From assembly GCA_903828515.1 (NCBI GenBank), contig CAIKMD010000009.1:1-64000 (forward strand): a stretch of 64,000 nucleotides of DNA, given 5' to 3'. A model generated the notes under the pieces. It worked only from the letters and a program-made list of their open reading frames with translations, had not been told where the DNA came from and made no database searches. The DNA comes from an uncultured Rhodospirillales bacterium (GTDB lineage: Bacteria; Pseudomonadota; Alphaproteobacteria; ATCC43930; CGMCC-115725). The number at the start of each line of letters is the position of its first letter. Position 1 is the stretch's first letter. Both the position numbers and the translations under genes were made by a program. Shown here piece after piece: positions 62,326 through 64,000 of the stretch.

Positions 62326-63963
62326 CTATTCGTCGTGGCGCCAGCCGTAGAGCATCGTGACGTTGATCCGCCGGTTCAGATAGCCTTCCCTGAAGGACAG
62401 CCGATCGGTTTCGTGAAACAGATCCGAATCGAAAACGACGGCGCGGTTGCAGCGGTACGGCACGGTGATGGACTTGGCCTTCTGCTCGGCGAGAAACGCC
62501 CGAATCGCCGGCGGATCTTTCTGGTATTTTTCGTAATCCCAATCGAGCGGCGCCGGCACATCCCAGATCACCAGACCGCCTCCGTCGGGATCGAGATTGG
62601 CGTCGTCCGGCGTGATCCAGAAATTGACGTTCACCGCCGCCTCGTCGGCGTGCAGCGATGTTCCTTCGAGCGCGCTGTCATAGTGGAAGCCCCACACCGT
62701 CATCACCGGATGGTTGCGGATGATGCCGGGCAGTTTCACCGCCAGTTCGGCAGCGATCTGCGCGAGGAGCGGACACGCGAACCCGTCGTTGAGAAAGGCG
62801 CCGAGATAGCCGCCGGCATAGCCCGCCTGCCATACCGTCGATCCCCAACAAAACCGGCGCAGCGCGTCGAGGGCCTCCGGCGTCAACAGATTATCGATCA
62901 CGACGACATTCGGATGGGTCGCATCCCATGTTGCCTGCACCGCCGCAACGTCGATCGTCGCGGCGAGCGCGGGCTCGGCGAGGCGCGCGCCGGGTTCGAG
63001 ATGAAACAGTCCGGCGAAAATCTCCGCCGCGCGAGCCGGTTGCTGGGCGAGGCTTTCGGCGGCCACGCGAAATGTATCGGCGGCCGGATATGTCCCGATC
63101 AGATAATCGAGTTGTTCCCGATCGTGCTTGAGTTTGTGCGGCCAAACGGGTTGCGGCTCGCGGCGGGCGGGCTCGCGGGCTCTCAATTCGGCAACACGTC
63201 GGCAAACCGCAAAGGACTCGTCGAGACGGCCCAACGATTTCAGCACGCCGGCCCGATTCTTCAGCGCCACGTCGTCGTCGGGCTTCAGGGCGCAGGCGCG
63301 TTCGTAGCAGCCCAGCGCGGCGTCGAGCCTGCCTTGTGCATGAAAGGCATTGCCCAGGTTGATATGGCCCACCACGTCGTCGGGGGCGCGTTGCAGCGCG
63401 CGCTCATACCAGGCGATGGCCGCATCGAGCTTGCCTTGCGCCTGCAGCGCATCGCCGAGATTGATCTGCGCCTGCGTGTCGTCGGGGGCCAAGGCAAGGG
63501 CGCGCTCGTAGCAATCGGCAGCCGCTTCGAAGTTGCCCTGGGCCTTGTAAATGAGACCGAGATTGTAGTTCGTCGCGGCGAGTTGCGGATCGAGGGCGAG
63601 GGCACGCCGATAACATTCGGCCGCCGCGTCGAGCTTGCCCGCCGCCTGCAGGATGAGGCCGAGATTGTTGTGATAGGAAGGTACGTCGTCACGGAGCCGG
63701 ATAGCTTGGCCGATCAATTCGATCGCGCCGTCACGATGGCCAAGCTGATGGCCGACAAGGCCGAGGGAATGGAGGCTGTCGGCGTGGTGAGGATCGACGC
63801 TCAGAATTTGACGATAGAGCCGTTCGGCGTCCGCCAGCCGGGCGGCCTGGTGATGGCGCACCGCTTCGTCGAACAAGCGCTGAAGCGTAGGCAAGGCACG
63901 GCGTTTTTCCGTGTCCTGCTGCTTCTTCGCCAGTCTCCGCTGGTTGCGGTTCATTGGCTCCAT
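62326..63963 (-). CDS. TPR protein fused to a 2-oxoglutarate/Fe(II) oxygenase domain
   Basis: The 545-residue protein has a basic N-terminus (NRNQRRLAKKQQDTEKRR), six or more TPR units (residues 25-255), a linker, and a C-terminal oxygenase fold: SLHADEAAVNVNFWITP with His438 and Asp440 as Fe(II) ligands, and DLFHETDRLSFREGYLNRR with His517 and an Arg for 2-oxoglutarate. Such enzymes hydroxylate protein or small-molecule substrates. The start is probably 63963, with ATG at 63954 an alternative. It is followed by the OGT-like gene B in one operon. Confidence 0.8.
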   Translation of the reverse strand: MEPMNRNQRRLAKKQQDTEKRRALPTLQRLFDEAVRHHQAARLADAERLYRQILSVDPHHADSLHSLGLVGHQLGHRDGAIELIGQAIRLRDDVPSYHNNLGLILQAAGKLDAAAECYRRALALDPQLAATNYNLGLIYKAQGNFEAAADCYERALALAPDDTQAQINLGDALQAQGKLDAAIAWYERALQRAPDDVVGHINLGNAFHAQGRLDAALGCYERACALKPDDDVALKNRAGVLKSLGRLDESFAVCRRVAELRAREPARREPQPVWPHKLKHDREQLDYLIGTYPAADTFRVAAESLAQQPARAAEIFAGLFHLEPGARLAEPALAATIDVAAVQATWDATHPNVVVIDNLLTPEALDALRRFCWGSTVWQAGYAGGYLGAFLNDGFACPLLAQIAAELAVKLPGIIRNHPVMTVWGFHYDSALEGTSLHADEAAVNVNFWITPDDANLDPDGGGLVIWDVPAPLDWDYEKYQKDPPAIRAFLAEQKAKSITVPYRCNRAVVFDSDLFHETDRLSFREGYLNRRINVTMLYGWRHDE

Positions 63964-64000
63964 AAGCGCGATTATGCCGTTCCCGTGAGGGCTTTAACAG

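Noticed and set aside
1-64000. CRISPR arrays, prophage or complete insertion sequences
   Set aside because: No regularly spaced repeats apart from the three hipBA operators, and no phage structural, integrase or transposase gene was recognised.

Overview
The window is GC-rich chromosomal DNA of an alphaproteobacterium. The evidence is the aerobic cobaltochelatase pair cobS/cobT next to a J-domain gene and bolA, an AsmA protein, BBP2-type porin and XrtA-type exopolysaccharide genes, together with strong GC bias at third codon positions. I cannot name the order with confidence. No rRNA, CRISPR array, prophage or complete insertion sequence is visible. One tRNA, Ala(CGC), is present.

Layout. 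1-6.9 kb: housekeeping genes (methyltransferase, HAD phosphatase, tRNA-Ala, YggT, folD, an OmpA-like lipoprotein and a glycine-zipper lipoprotein, argG, arsC-like). 7.1-10.8 kb: a three-gene sugar operon (exosortase-associated glycosyltransferase, wecB, wecC) preceded by a 46-bp near-perfect palindrome. 10.8-12.5 kb: a hipBA toxin-antitoxin pair with three identical palindromic operators. 12.5-21 kb: RidA, cupin, rlmN, a GT-A-like protein, an IalB-like protein, GNAT, cobT, cobS, J-domain protein, bolA. 21-29.4 kb: glycosyltransferases, an exosortase-associated O-ligase, a metallo-hydrolase and a Wzx-like flippase. 29.6-34 kb: two M24-fold proteins, yghU and a periplasmic substrate-binding protein. 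34.2-36.9 kb: a small island carrying tadE/tadG-like genes, bracketed by an 87-bp direct repeat made from the 3' end of the UDP-xylose synthase gene. 36.9-53 kb: the main exosortase A (XrtA) polysaccharide locus, with uxs, ugd, glycosyltransferases, xrtA fused to an EpsI domain, deacetylase, outer-membrane barrel, tyrosine autokinase, chain-length protein and export lipoprotein on the minus strand, then a nucleotidyltransferase, YdcF protein and epimerase on the plus strand. 53-64 kb: small membrane proteins, a porin, AsmA, two convergent TPR/O-GlcNAc-transferase-like proteins and a TPR/2-oxoglutarate oxygenase.

How it fits together. UDP-glucose would pass through Ugd and Uxs to UDP-xylose, and UDP-GlcNAc through WecB and WecC to UDP-ManNAcA. 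Glycosyltransferases build the repeat unit, a flippase and ligase/polymerase handle it at the membrane, and chain-length protein, autokinase and export lipoprotein move the polymer out. XrtA would cut PEP-CTERM proteins and attach them through this surface system. No PEP-CTERM substrate and no initiating phosphoglycosyltransferase was found in the window, so part of the system must lie elsewhere. The most notable signals are the hipBA operator array, the palindrome before the wec operon, the tad island with its repeat of the uxs end, and the OGT-like/oxygenase module at the right end.
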